Counted from the stretch's first letter, positions 26,663 to 35,924 are shown. The stretch is DNA of 64,000 nucleotides from Pseudomonadales bacterium (GCA_012103535.1 WLWQ01000003.1:930001-994000); one strand, 5' to 3'. Notes: generated by a model not told the origin, from the letters alone. Program-made: numbers and translations.

Positions 26663-27328
26663 ATGACTATTAGAGCATCGAGCGTTTTTCTAGCAAGCAT
26701 CCTGGCAATGCCGCTTTTTCTACTGGCGGCCGAAGATGAAGGCTGGGAACTGAAAAGAGATCGGGATGGAATTCAGGTTTATACAAGACCTGTGGAAGGA
26801 TCCCCCTACGATGCAGTGCGCTCAGTAACAATCATGGATAATGTCAGACTGGCATCTTTAGTTGCCCTGATTCAGGATGCACCTGCCTGCGAGGACTGGG
26901 CTGATCGCTGCGACAGATCCTTTGTTCATGAAGAAATCAGCGAATTCGAGGTATTTGTTTATACCAATAACGATATGCCATTCCCGGTCGCGGATAGGGA
27001 TGTTCTGGCGCATGTCATTTGGCAACAAGATCCACAGTCCTTAATAGTGCAAATGAACTCAGAGGCAACCACAGGAAGATTGGATGAAATTCGTGGTCGA
27101 TCGAGACTTACAGACGCTAAAGCCAATTGGACCTTTAAGCCACTAGCTGATGGCAGAGTCGAAATTTCGAATGAAGCCCATATCGATCCTGGATCTCCAT
27201 TACCAGGTTGGATAACGAATATGCTGCTGGTTGATACTCCGTTTGTTACTATGCAGGCGTTTATTCAGGAAGTTACAAAACCAGAATACCGGGATGCCGA
27301 AGTTGGCTTTGTTAGCGAACCCAATTAG
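26663..27328 (+). CDS. Exported START-domain protein
   Basis: 221 aa. A signal peptide (to about residue 23, LLAAEDEG) is followed by a START-type lipid-binding fold: WELKRDRDGIQVYTRPVEGSPYDAVRS, VLIQDAPACEDWADRC-like, NDMPFPVADRDVLAH, and a late HIDPGSPLPGWITNMLLVDTPF. Such bacterial proteins bind hydrophobic ligands in the periplasm. It is 36 bases upstream of nitrile hydratase alpha on the same strand and may be co-transcribed; the link is unexplained. Confidence 0.82.
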   Translation: MTIRASSVFLASILAMPLFLLAAEDEGWELKRDRDGIQVYTRPVEGSPYDAVRSVTIMDNVRLASLVALIQDAPACEDWADRCDRSFVHEEISEFEVFVYTNNDMPFPVADRDVLAHVIWQQDPQSLIVQMNSEATTGRLDEIRGRSRLTDAKANWTFKPLADGRVEISNEAHIDPGSPLPGWITNMLLVDTPFVTMQAFIQEVTKPEYRDAEVGFVSEPN

Positions 27329-27364
27329 AGTAGTTCAAATTAAAACAATTTTAAGAAATACCCT

Positions 27365-28006
27365 ATGCCCCACGATCATGATCATGAGCACACCGAGCCA
27401 CCATCGGATATTGCCCTCCGTGTAAAAGCACTAGAAACTCTTTTAATCGATAAAGGTCTGGTGGATCCCTCGGCGCTGGACGAAATTATCGAGACCTACG
27501 AGCACAAAGTAGGTCCTCGCAATGGCGCTCATGTTGTAGCTAGAGCATGGAGCGATCCGAAATTTAAAAAGCAACTTATGGAAGATGCAACCGCTGCAGT
27601 GGATTCTCTTGGATACAGCGGAAGACAGGGGGAACACTTACAAGTAGTTGAGAATACATCCGCTCTGCATAATGTGGTGGTCTGCACCCTCTGCTCTTGT
27701 TACCCATGGACAGTTCTAGGATTGCCTCCGGCCTGGTACAAATCAGCTCCTTATCGATCACGAGTAGTTAGTGAACCGCGCTCTGTCCTCGCCGAATTCG
27801 GCACTGAGCTAGCGGAAGAAATGTCGATTAGAGTGTGGGATTCCACTTCTGAAATGCGTTACCTGGTATTGCCAATGCGCCCGGAAGGAACTGAGGATTG
27901 GACTGAAGAACAATTGCAACAGCTAGTGACCCGCAATTCGATGATTGGAGTTGAGTTAGCTAAATCTCCCAACAATCTCGATGCCACGGTTGAAGGAAAA
28001 GACTAA
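27365..28006 (+). CDS. nthA: Cobalt-type nitrile hydratase, alpha subunit
   Basis: 213 aa. The metal-binding motif VCTLCSC (Cys107, Cys110, Cys112) has the Thr typical of cobalt enzymes (iron enzymes have CSLCSC); two of the Cys are normally oxidised to sulfinic/sulfenic acid. [23 protein letters not shown] and [17 protein letters not shown] match the family closely. The N-terminus HDHDHEHTE is a His-rich tail that could load metal. The enzyme hydrates nitriles to amides. It overlaps the beta gene as TAATG. Confidence 0.95.
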   Translation: MPHDHDHEHTEPPSDIALRVKALETLLIDKGLVDPSALDEIIETYEHKVGPRNGAHVVARAWSDPKFKKQLMEDATAAVDSLGYSGRQGEHLQVVENTSALHNVVVCTLCSCYPWTVLGLPPAWYKSAPYRSRVVSEPRSVLAEFGTELAEEMSIRVWDSTSEMRYLVLPMRPEGTEDWTEEQLQQLVTRNSMIGVELAKSPNNLDATVEGKD

Positions 28007-28665
28007 TGCATGGAGGGCACGATCTCGGTGGGAAACAAGGACTGGGTCCTATAAATCCTGAACCCGAATCCGAAGAACCTGTGTTTCATTCTGATTGGGA
28101 ACGGCGAGTATTTGCTTTAACCATTGCCACGGGCATGTTGGGAAAATGGAATATAGACCAATCACGATATGCGCGGGAACGACAACATCCAATCGACTAT
28201 TTAAAACACAGCTACTACGAAAACTGGTACGAAGGTGTCTCGAAACTCCTTATTGAAAATGGACTTGTATCCAAAGAAGAGTTGCTTGGGGAAAGTACTG
28301 CTCAGCCTGCTTCCCCGGATATAAGGGTACCTTCACAGGATGATGCCAAAAAGATCCTGACATCCGGTGGCCCGACGTTGATGCAATTAGACATTGAGCC
28401 TAAATTCAATATTGGCGAAAAGATAAGAGTTGTTAAGAGCTACACCTACGGCCATACCCGAGCACCTGCCTATGTGCAGGGTTGCATCGGCGAGATCGCA
28501 ATTCAACATGGCGGCCATGTTTTTCCCGATTCCAATGCCAGAGGACAATTAGCAGGAGAGCATTTGTATGCGGTATGTTTTTCCAGCCGAGAATTATGGG
28601 GGACTGAACATGATAACAGCGAAGTGTTCATCGATCTTTGGGAGCCTTATTTAGTAGCAGTTTAA
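28006..28665 (+). CDS. nthB: Nitrile hydratase, beta subunit
   Basis: 219 aa. The [16 protein letters not shown] start, the FHSDWERRVFALTIATG helix and the C-terminal SH3-like domain (FNIGEKIRVVKSYTYGHTRAPAYVQG, HLYAVCFSSRELWG, FIDLWEPYL) are all present. It forms the active heterodimer with the alpha subunit. The last 17 codons are repeated, with synonymous changes, in the next 60 bases (28673-28732), a scar of a second beta gene. No amidase follows. Confidence 0.95.
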   Translation: MHGGHDLGGKQGLGPINPEPESEEPVFHSDWERRVFALTIATGMLGKWNIDQSRYARERQHPIDYLKHSYYENWYEGVSKLLIENGLVSKEELLGESTAQPASPDIRVPSQDDAKKILTSGGPTLMQLDIEPKFNIGEKIRVVKSYTYGHTRAPAYVQGCIGEIAIQHGGHVFPDSNARGQLAGEHLYAVCFSSRELWGTEHDNSEVFIDLWEPYLVAV

Positions 28666-28672
28666 TGAGGCG

Positions 28673-28732
28673 GATAATAGCGAAGTGTTTATAGACTTGT
28701 GGGAGCCTTATTTAGTCTCCGCCGATCAATGA
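28673..28732 (+). pseudogene. Remnant copy of the nitrile hydratase beta-subunit C-terminus
   Basis: Codes for DNSEVFIDLWEPYLVSADQ and a stop. It copies the end of the beta gene at 28612-28665 in protein but differs at several synonymous third positions and in its final residues. Its TGA overlaps the activator ATG (28729) as ATGA. The original beta gene probably ended here and was replaced by a diverged copy recombined just upstream. Confidence 0.85.
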
Positions 28733-29064
28733 AAAAATTGCCTTTACAACCTTTTGATGACGATGGCCCAGTTTTTAATGAGCCATGGGAAGCACAGGCC
28801 TTTGCTCTGGTACTTGCACTGCATGAAGCTGAACAGTTTACCTGGGACGAGTGGGCTAGAATGTTAAACGAGGAAATTGTGCGGGCACAGAAAAATGGTG
28901 ATCCCGATCTTGGCAATACCTATTACCAACATTGGTTAAACGCATTAGAAAAGATCACACTGGTCAAAAATATTTCTTCCAACAGCGAAATTCATGCTAA
29001 AGCTGAGCAATGGCGGCATGCCTATCTTTCAACCCCTCACGGTGAGCCGGTAGAGCTCGGGTGA
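28729..29064 (+). CDS. Nitrile hydratase accessory protein (activator / metallochaperone)
   Basis: 111 aa from the ATG at 28729; an earlier GTG at 28699 would lie in the beta-gene remnant. FDDDGPVFNEPWEAQAFALVLALHEAEQFTWDEWARMLNEEI resembles the N-terminal half of the beta subunit, as in known activators of the P14K/NthE type that carry alpha and insert cobalt. YYQHWLNALEKI is the closing family motif. It is the third gene of the nitrile hydratase set. Confidence 0.88.
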   Translation: MKKLPLQPFDDDGPVFNEPWEAQAFALVLALHEAEQFTWDEWARMLNEEIVRAQKNGDPDLGNTYYQHWLNALEKITLVKNISSNSEIHAKAEQWRHAYLSTPHGEPVELG

Positions 29065-29118
29065 TCCTTTAAAACGCATCCCAGCTGAAAAATAATTCAA
29101 AATAAATAGGAAAAACCT

Positions 29119-29138
29119 AAATTACCGATTGGTAATTT
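29119..29138. promoter_or_regulatory. Probable operator of the TetR regulator
   Basis: A perfect inverted repeat, AAATTACC and GGTAATTT, around GATT, about 77 bases before the TetR ATG. The size and symmetry suit a TetR dimer, so it is likely the autoregulatory site and may also affect the nitrile hydratase side. Confidence 0.55.
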
Positions 29139-29214
29139 TGGCGGACCTGATTATGATTACTAGCTCCCGCGTTGAAAACCATTCTGCTCAGCAGAGAATA
29201 AAACTAATAACAAA

Positions 29215-29817
29215 ATGGCAGGAAGACCCAGAAAAACAGAACCAGAAGTAGCGCTCGCCGCGGCAATGAATGCATTTTGGGCGAAAGGCTACGAAGCCAC
29301 TTCCATGTCAGACCTCACTGAAGCAACCGGGCTGCATAAGGCAAGTCTTTATCAAACTTTTGGCGATAAGCACCAACTTTTCGTTTCTGCGCTTAAGCTC
29401 TATTTCAATATTACTGCAAAGGCACAGAAAGATAGCCGTAATGGTGAAGAAGATCCTATTAAGGCAATAAAGAAGTCAGTAGATACTACTATCGATCAAT
29501 GTGCAGGAGGTAAAGGCTGTCTGGCTGTTAATTCATTGATAGAAGTAGCACCATTCGATGATGAGATCGATAGGATCCTAAAACAGTTTCGACAAAGATT
29601 GGATAAGCATCTGGCTAGACTGGTTGAGGAAGCCAAGGAGAAAAAATTAGTTGGCAAATCCGTCGATACAAAAGAAGCGGTGCGCCTGATTTCTGTATTC
29701 TTACATGGCTTATCTGCCAATATGGCAGCAGGTATGAGTGCCAACAAGGCCCGCACTTTGCTCCATGATCAACTAGATCTGGTACTCGCTCCCCGTAATA
29801 AATTCCGCCGTTCTTAG
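29215..29817 (+). CDS. TetR/AcrR family transcriptional regulator
   Basis: 200 aa. The N-terminal helix-turn-helix domain (MAGRPRKTEPEVALAAAMNAFWAKGYEATSMSDLTEATGL, HKASLYQTFGDKHQLF) is classic TetR. The ligand domain has CAGGKGCLAVNSLIE, the C-terminal type seen in YcdC/NemR-like groups, with Cys residues that could sense electrophiles. An inverted repeat lies upstream. Its target may be its own gene or a neighbouring operon; no transporter adjoins it. Confidence 0.9.
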   Translation: MAGRPRKTEPEVALAAAMNAFWAKGYEATSMSDLTEATGLHKASLYQTFGDKHQLFVSALKLYFNITAKAQKDSRNGEEDPIKAIKKSVDTTIDQCAGGKGCLAVNSLIEVAPFDDEIDRILKQFRQRLDKHLARLVEEAKEKKLVGKSVDTKEAVRLISVFLHGLSANMAAGMSANKARTLLHDQLDLVLAPRNKFRRS

Positions 29818-29835
29818 ACTTGCGAATTAGTCTGT

Positions 29836-31065
29836 TCAGCCATCCAGCGACTCGAGTTTGTTTTGTAACTCCAGGAATTTTTCTGAGTGGTGAAGTTTGT
29901 CCTGACAGATATCTGCAGCTCTAAACAAGTAAGGTTTAGTCTTTTCGTGTTGAGGAAAGTCAGTAGCAAAGTTATCCATCAACTTCACTACTACGATGAA
30001 TTGCTCTTTAGACACGCTTTCACTTACCAGATAGTCAATCAAATCCACGTCGTCGATAGAGAATGCGCTATCCTGCTTTAAACACCAGGCGCACAATTCC
30101 ATTGCCCGTATGGATTTTTCTTGCGAGTGAAGTACTGGCAAATAGCCTTTTACAAAGTGGATGGCTGGTTTTTTGCTTGGCCAGGCGGAGATAAAGCCAA
30201 AAACATATTCAAAACGTGCCCAATTGTTAGTGCGAATAATCGGACTGACGATATCTATTGCTTCCTGAATCTGCTTATCTTTTAAACCCAAATAGGCCTT
30301 TTCCAGGGCAGTATGCAGAGAAGCATTATCAGAGTAGTGCTGCTCAATCTCCTTTTTTTCTGCATCAAAATCTTTTGCAGGAAGCAGGATATGCCGATGT
30401 GCCAGTGCTTCGAGCCCCAGGTGACGGAAATACACTAAGGATAAATAGAGCCAGAACGGCAGAATGAGAGAGAAGGCCCACAATCCAATTTCCAAACTCA
30501 AATATAAAAGGAGAATGAGAATCCAAAGACCGACTAGTGAACTGAGATAGCTTGTTTTTGTGACTGCGACATAGGCAATTAGTGTTCTAGGATTAATAAC
30601 TTCCTTAAGATCTTCAAAAATGGCATTGACTGCGATTGAGGCTGGCAATACGAGTACAACAAAAACCGAAAGTGTTATAGCGATATTGCTTAGTTGGTAT
30701 TGGATTAAACCGTAGATCATGCTGCCAAATAGAGCCGTCATGACCAGTTGCCTGAAAAACCTGCCACTCTCAATCGATTGAATCGAAAGAACCGGCGGTT
30801 CATGCCTATTGTGGAAAGTTTCCGTAACTATTTCCTGCCCATATTCGAAAACAATATTAATCAGAAGATAGGCTGTAATAATTCCCAAGAAATAGAAAGG
30901 CGCTTCTCTTGAAAAAATGTAGGACAGTACGCTTGCGAAAATAAGAAAGTAAGAAACGAGGCTAACAAAACCAAGCAGTAGAAGGGCCTGCCAGCAAAGT
31001 GGGTATCTAAAAATAGACTGAGTTGTTGGCTCCCCTTCTAGCATTAAGAAGCGTCGAAACAGCAT
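29836..31065 (-). CDS. Polytopic membrane protein with C-terminal helical-repeat domain, unknown
   Basis: 409 aa. About six hydrophobic segments occupy residues 25-225, with a cytoplasmic-looking loop rich in charged residues between them. The rest (about 235-409) is soluble and helical, with a TPR-like cadence (ALEKAYLGLKDKQIQEAIDIVSPII). No known family is recognised. It begins three bases after the MBL gene stop on the same strand, so the two are probably co-transcribed. It could be a membrane scaffold; function is unknown. Confidence 0.65.
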   Translation of the reverse strand: MLFRRFLMLEGEPTTQSIFRYPLCWQALLLLGFVSLVSYFLIFASVLSYIFSREAPFYFLGIITAYLLINIVFEYGQEIVTETFHNRHEPPVLSIQSIESGRFFRQLVMTALFGSMIYGLIQYQLSNIAITLSVFVVLVLPASIAVNAIFEDLKEVINPRTLIAYVAVTKTSYLSSLVGLWILILLLYLSLEIGLWAFSLILPFWLYLSLVYFRHLGLEALAHRHILLPAKDFDAEKKEIEQHYSDNASLHTALEKAYLGLKDKQIQEAIDIVSPIIRTNNWARFEYVFGFISAWPSKKPAIHFVKGYLPVLHSQEKSIRAMELCAWCLKQDSAFSIDDVDLIDYLVSESVSKEQFIVVVKLMDNFATDFPQHEKTKPYLFRAADICQDKLHHSEKFLELQNKLESLDG

Positions 31066-31068
31066 TTC

Positions 31069-31869
31069 TTATTCTGGATACCAATCACCTCGACGAAATT
31101 CTATCCCGCTTCCAGCCAGTTCCTGCTCGAAAGCATCCAGGGTTTCAGGTACAGAAAGGCCGTCGGGTAGGGTAGATCCACCAAAATCGGGATTCGCCAA
31201 GCGTCGCACCCAATCTTGATCATAGTGATAGGTATAAACAACATCAGGTCCAAGAATTTTTGTGCAGTCGGCCGCCGCTTTCGGGGTCATTCTGCCGACT
31301 GGGATGTTCATTGGCATAAATGCCACATCGATGCCCTGCAAGGCCTTAACTTCATCAACACATTCCGTAACCCCAGCAAAGAAAAATTTCTTGCCCCCTA
31401 GAGTAAGCACGTAACCATTTGCATCACCTTTTGGATGCTCAGGCGGACCGAGGATAATGTCGTAAGCAGCAACAGCTTCAACTGTGACACCTGCCACCTT
31501 TAATAGTTCGCCATTAATAGCTACAACACCGTCGGAGATTTGAGGTACTCCGTTTTCGGCGATTACCACGCTAGTATTTGCATTGCTTAAGTCAGCAATC
31601 GCTTGCACATCCAAATGATGTCCTGGACTATCAGTCACCAAAACTAAATCTGCAGTTTTAGCGTGAGAAATATCAATCGCGGCCCAGGGATCCACTTGAA
31701 CGACGAATCCTGCATATTCCAATTGCACACTGGAGTGAACCAGAGGCGTAATTTCAATGGGACCATCGTTACCCGGGACTAAATCTGCCCAACTTTGCGC
31801 GCAATTTAGAGCAAGTGAAATACCTAAAATTGGGAGGAACTTAGCTACGGCAGGGGTGTTTTTAGTCAT
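31069..31869 (-). CDS. Exported MBL-fold protein with a degenerate metal site
   Basis: 266 aa from the ATG at 31869, with a purine-rich AAGAAGAAG upstream and a signal peptide ending near SWADL. Overall it resembles UlaG-like metallo-beta-lactamase-fold hydrolases (ITPLVHSSVQLEYAGFVVQVDPW; DVAFMPMNIPVGRMTP; YTYHYDQD). The usual THxHxDHLD motif reads TDSPGHHLD, so two His and the Asp are changed, and the later GDT-like motif reads GVTE. It may bind metal differently or be non-catalytic. Confidence 0.8.
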   Translation of the reverse strand: MTKNTPAVAKFLPILGISLALNCAQSWADLVPGNDGPIEITPLVHSSVQLEYAGFVVQVDPWAAIDISHAKTADLVLVTDSPGHHLDVQAIADLSNANTSVVIAENGVPQISDGVVAINGELLKVAGVTVEAVAAYDIILGPPEHPKGDANGYVLTLGGKKFFFAGVTECVDEVKALQGIDVAFMPMNIPVGRMTPKAAADCTKILGPDVVYTYHYDQDWVRRLANPDFGGSTLPDGLSVPETLDAFEQELAGSGIEFRRGDWYPE

Positions 31870-32113
31870 AATTTTCTTCTTCTTTTTCCGCAGTGATGAC
31901 AACCAGGACAGACAGTATAAGCGCTGCCAAAATAACTTGGAAATTTCATACCGATTCTGGGGCTGCAAATATGGCGAAAGAGCCCGTAATTACTGGTCTT
32001 ACACATTGCCACAATTCCCCCGGTAAAATGGCTTGCACCCCTTATCGATGGCCGGATATAGTCCATAGCTGACATGAAATAATGACTATCACCAGCGAAT
32101 GAGGAGCAACCCC
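31870..32113. other. Divergent intergenic region
   Basis: About 240 bases between the MBL gene and the molybdenum hydroxylase operon. It must hold both promoters. A GAGGAG ribosome-binding site (32100-32105) precedes the ATG at 32114. I see no other structure. Confidence 0.4.
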
Positions 32114-32776
32114 ATGCGCGACAAGAAGAAGCAGGGCAATAAGCCTGATCAAGACCCTGCGGTGAAATACGTAGACCCTCTTAACCCGAAACAACAATCC
32201 CGCCGTGATTTCCTGGAAGGAACTGGAGCTGCCGTGGTTGCAGGTGCAGGTATTTCCGCACTTGGAATACCAAAGGCGCAAGCCCAGAGCACTGGCAGTG
32301 ATTCCCGCACAGCTATAAATGTCACCGTAAATGGCACGTCCCATAGTATGGATGTCGATGACCGTTGGACACTGGCTGAACTGCTGCGGGACGAGTTGGA
32401 CCTGACTGGCACTAAGATAGGATGCAATCGTAGCGAATGTGGGGCTTGTACCGTATTAATGAACGGACAACCGGTCTATTCATGCAGCCAATTAGCAGTT
32501 TGGGCAGACGGCGCCACTATTCAAACAGTTGAAGGTCTTGCTCAAAATGGAGAATTGACTCCCGTGCAACAAGCCTTCGTAGTTAACAACGGTCCCCAGT
32601 GTGGATTCTGTACGCCAGGCCAACTTATGACCGCAACTGCACTGTTAAACAACAACCCAACTCCATCGGCTGAAGATGTCAAAGAAGCCCTGGTGGGCAA
32701 TTTGTGTCGTTGTTCAAACTACAACGCCATCGTGGAAGCTGTAGTGATGGCCGGTGAAGAAGGAGGTGTGGCATGA
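32114..32776 (+). CDS. Tat-exported (2Fe-2S) subunit of a xanthine-dehydrogenase-family enzyme
   Basis: 220 aa from the ATG at 32114 (GAGGAG eight bases upstream; the ATG at 32099 precedes that site). The SRRDFLEGTGAAVVAGAG twin-arginine signal is near residues 29-46. Two [2Fe-2S] sites follow: CNRSECGACTVLMNG plus a further Cys, and QCGFCTPGQ with LCRC. This is the electron-transfer small subunit, like PaoA, whose signal carries the whole complex to the periplasm. Its stop overlaps the next start as ATGA. Confidence 0.93.
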   Translation: MRDKKKQGNKPDQDPAVKYVDPLNPKQQSRRDFLEGTGAAVVAGAGISALGIPKAQAQSTGSDSRTAINVTVNGTSHSMDVDDRWTLAELLRDELDLTGTKIGCNRSECGACTVLMNGQPVYSCSQLAVWADGATIQTVEGLAQNGELTPVQQAFVVNNGPQCGFCTPGQLMTATALLNNNPTPSAEDVKEALVGNLCRCSNYNAIVEAVVMAGEEGGVA

Positions 32777-34941
32777 GTGAATTTACTCGAGAAGGACTAG
32801 AGCCTCTAGCTACCATTGGTAACGATACACCCCGTATCGATGCCATCGAGCGCGTTACCGGTCAGGCTAAATACACCCGAGATTGGAAATTACCCGGCAT
32901 GCTTTACGCAAAAGTTTTGCGTAGTCCTCATCCCCATGCGCGAATCGTCAGTATCGATACCAGTGAAGCGGATGCCTTGCCCGGTGTGCAGACGGTTATC
33001 AGTTACGAGAATGCACAAGTCGTTTGGGGCGCCGGTTCCGTAAACGGTGGTCGTCAATACAACGATCCAACCAAGGAAGCCACCATCCATCGACGCTACA
33101 TTTTTAATAATCCAGTGCGCTTTGTTGGTGATTCTATCGCTGCGGTTGCCGCAACCGATCGACACATCGCCGAACAAGCAGTTTCCTTAATAAAGGTTGA
33201 ATACGAGCAATTGCCTTTTGTATTGGAACCAGAAGAAGCGCTGGCGGATGATGCCCCGCAAGTTTATGCAGAAGGTAATCTCTGTCCCGATTTCCGCGGC
33301 GAATTTGCACCCATGGTGAGTGACATCGGTGATACGGAGGCCGGTTTCGCCGAAGCAGACCAGATCTTCGAAGAGCGCTACGAAACAGGATTCATTCACA
33401 ATGCGCAAATGGAACCACGCTGTTCATTGGCGCATTGGCAGGGAGACAAGTTAGTTCTCTACTCTCCTTCTCAAGGAATCTCAAATTGCCGCCACGATAC
33501 GGCACGGGATCTTGGCCTGGAAGATCATCAAGTACAGGTCATTACAAAGTATATGGGTGGGGGATTCGGCAATAAGAATCAGAACCAAGACGCCGACGTA
33601 ATCGCTGCTACTCTCTCCAGACGTGCAGGAGCCCCCGTAATGTTGGAGTACTCCCGTCGGGAAGACTGGCTGGGAGTCCATGGGCGTTGGCCGACTGTGC
33701 AGTACTATAAAGTTGGCGTAAAAGACGACGGTGAAGTCACCGCCATGGAACTGCGCGCCTTTTCCGGCATGGGTCCCTATCGCAAGAACTCCGGCGGTAT
33801 CAGCGGCATGGATGCCTATGGTTGTCCAAACCGCTATCGTGAAATCAGTCCGGTCTATACTAATCGAACCACCTCCGGAAATTTCCGTGCACCATCAGAG
33901 CCCCACGGCTTTTACGGTGTCGAAAACATGATGGACGAAGTGGCGTACCAGATAGGTATGGACCCTGTTGAATTCACTCTGAAGAATATGCGCAGGCCAA
34001 CTGAAGAGCAGCAGTTTACCAATTACACTCTGGACGAAGTAATTCAAAACGGCGCCGAAAGATTTAACTGGCAGGGTCGTAGAAGAGTGACACCTGGCTC
34101 CGATGAAGGACCAATCAAGCGCGGCGCGGGATTCTCTTTCATGATGTTTCGCGCAGGAGTTGGCACATCGAGCGCGATAGTTCGTGTGAATGCTAACCAG
34201 GAGTACACGCTTTATGTTGGCGTAACCGATATTGGCCCCGGTGCGAAAACTACCATGGGTATGATTGCAGCCGAGGCTTTGGAAGTTCCATTGTCTCAGG
34301 TGGAAGTCGTCTGGGGTGATACCGATCGTTGTCCGTACTCGGTAGGTGAGTCCGGCAGTCGAACCACTATCATGACTGGCATTGCTGTCGTCGAAGCGGC
34401 GGAAGATTTAAAACGGCAAATCGCGGATAGAGGCATGCCGAGCGGTAGTGATGTGTTAATCGCTTCAGCATCACCCACACCAACTACCGATGGCAAAACT
34501 CGTCAGTGTTTCGGCGCACACTTTGTCGAGGTAGAAGTGGACACTCGTATCGGTTCCACGAAAATATTGAAATACACCACGGTTCACGAATCCGGTCGAA
34601 TCATTAATCCAAGTACAGCGCGGGATCAAATTCGTGGCGCCACTATTCAAGGTATTGGTCAGGCGCTCCACGAAAACCTGCTCTACGATCCGAAGACAGG
34701 TCAGCCATTAACTCCGGGCTACTACCGAGCCAGGCACCTTACACATAAGGACATTCCGGACATCGATGTGCATTTCATTGAAACCGACGATGGCTATGGA
34801 CCTTTCGGAGCCAAAACGGCAGGAGAATCCGGAATCATTCTGGCACCGGCTGCAGTGGCTAACGCGGTAGCGAATGCGATTGGCAGGCGCATGACGTCAT
34901 TGCCCATAACTCGAGATAAGATTCTGGGAGCGATGGCATGA
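32773..34941 (+). CDS. Molybdopterin-binding large subunit of a xanthine-dehydrogenase-family enzyme
   Basis: 722 aa with no signal peptide of its own, so it is probably exported with the small subunit. The N-terminal RVTGQAKYTRDWKLPGMLYAKVLRSPHPHARI domain leads to the Mo-binding core (YMGGGFGNKNQNQDADV, GNFRAPSEPHGFYGVENMMDE, GVTDIGPGAKTTMG) and the catalytic Glu in GAKTAGESGIILAPA. It likely oxidises aldehydes or N-heterocycles in the periplasm. Gene order small-Mo-FAD differs from E. coli paoABC. Confidence 0.93.
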   Translation: MSEFTREGLEPLATIGNDTPRIDAIERVTGQAKYTRDWKLPGMLYAKVLRSPHPHARIVSIDTSEADALPGVQTVISYENAQVVWGAGSVNGGRQYNDPTKEATIHRRYIFNNPVRFVGDSIAAVAATDRHIAEQAVSLIKVEYEQLPFVLEPEEALADDAPQVYAEGNLCPDFRGEFAPMVSDIGDTEAGFAEADQIFEERYETGFIHNAQMEPRCSLAHWQGDKLVLYSPSQGISNCRHDTARDLGLEDHQVQVITKYMGGGFGNKNQNQDADVIAATLSRRAGAPVMLEYSRREDWLGVHGRWPTVQYYKVGVKDDGEVTAMELRAFSGMGPYRKNSGGISGMDAYGCPNRYREISPVYTNRTTSGNFRAPSEPHGFYGVENMMDEVAYQIGMDPVEFTLKNMRRPTEEQQFTNYTLDEVIQNGAERFNWQGRRRVTPGSDEGPIKRGAGFSFMMFRAGVGTSSAIVRVNANQEYTLYVGVTDIGPGAKTTMGMIAAEALEVPLSQVEVVWGDTDRCPYSVGESGSRTTIMTGIAVVEAAEDLKRQIADRGMPSGSDVLIASASPTPTTDGKTRQCFGAHFVEVEVDTRIGSTKILKYTTVHESGRIINPSTARDQIRGATIQGIGQALHENLLYDPKTGQPLTPGYYRARHLTHKDIPDIDVHFIETDDGYGPFGAKTAGESGIILAPAAVANAVANAIGRRMTSLPITRDKILGAMA

Positions 34942-35924
34942 AAGCACTGACAAACATAAACGCGACAAGTTTCAGTGATGCGGCGTCTGCGGCACAGCAG
35001 GCACGACAACAAGGTCACGCCGTAGCATTTTCCGGCGGCGGCACCGATCTTTTACAACAAATAAAAGACGGTACTGATCTGGCAGATGTCATCATCAATC
35101 TTCGCAGCGTAGCTGACGGCCGCGCAATCGAATCTGATGGCGCTGGTGTTTCAATTGGTGGTTTAGTCACACTGACTGAGCTGTCTGAAGATCCCTTAGT
35201 GAACTCCGGATTATCTGCCATAGCGCAAGCGGCAGGCTCGGTAGGAACACCGCAAATTCGAAACGTCGGTACCATGGCTGGTAATGTTACCCAGCGACCC
35301 TGGTGCTGGTACTACCGTAACGGCTTTAACTGTTTCAAGGCCGGCGGTGATGAATGCTTTTCGGTAAACGGCGAAAATGGTCAGCACGCGATCTTCGGTG
35401 GCGGACCTTCCTATATAGTTCATCCATCCGACGTTGCGCCTGCATTAGTTGCCTTCGATGCAGTCTTTCAGGTAACCGGACCGAATGGTGATCGAGAAGT
35501 ATCTGCAGAAGATTTCTTTTTACTTCCCATTACTAATCCCGAACGGGAGAATTCACTGGTAGAAAACGAACTGCTTACCGGCGTGCGCATACCTGCTGTA
35601 TCAGCTAACACGGTTAGCACTTATCACAAGATAATGGATCGTGAAGCATGGACTCATGCAGAAGTGGGTGTTGCAGCAGTTATACAGAGAGACGGCAACG
35701 AAGTGCAAAATGCGAAAGTGGTACTCGCTGGAGTTGCTCCAATTCCATGGCGAGTGCAAGCAGTTGAAGACTTTCTCGCCGGCCAGCAAATTAGCGCAGC
35801 GGTGGCGCGTGAAGCAGGTGAAATTGGCGTTCAAGATGCCCAGCCATTGTCGAACAATGCACACAAGTTACCAATGGTGACTTCGGCGATTGAACAAGCA
35901 ATATTAAACCTCGCAGCCGGGTAG
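34938..35924 (+). CDS. FAD-binding subunit of a xanthine-dehydrogenase-family enzyme
   Basis: 328 aa, with a start overlapping the previous stop as ATGA. FSGGGTDLLQQIKDGT and TPQIRNVGTMAGNV are the FAD-binding motifs. A Cys-rich insert (PWCWYYRNGFNCFKAGGDECF) resembles the extra [4Fe-4S] cluster loop of PaoB and 4-hydroxybenzoyl-CoA reductase. GVRIPAVSANTVSTYHKIMDREAWTHAEVGVAA is the C-terminal CO-dehydrogenase flavoprotein domain. It passes electrons between the Fe-S sites and an acceptor. Confidence 0.92.
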   Translation: MKALTNINATSFSDAASAAQQARQQGHAVAFSGGGTDLLQQIKDGTDLADVIINLRSVADGRAIESDGAGVSIGGLVTLTELSEDPLVNSGLSAIAQAAGSVGTPQIRNVGTMAGNVTQRPWCWYYRNGFNCFKAGGDECFSVNGENGQHAIFGGGPSYIVHPSDVAPALVAFDAVFQVTGPNGDREVSAEDFFLLPITNPERENSLVENELLTGVRIPAVSANTVSTYHKIMDREAWTHAEVGVAAVIQRDGNEVQNAKVVLAGVAPIPWRVQAVEDFLAGQQISAAVAREAGEIGVQDAQPLSNNAHKLPMVTSAIEQAILNLAAG

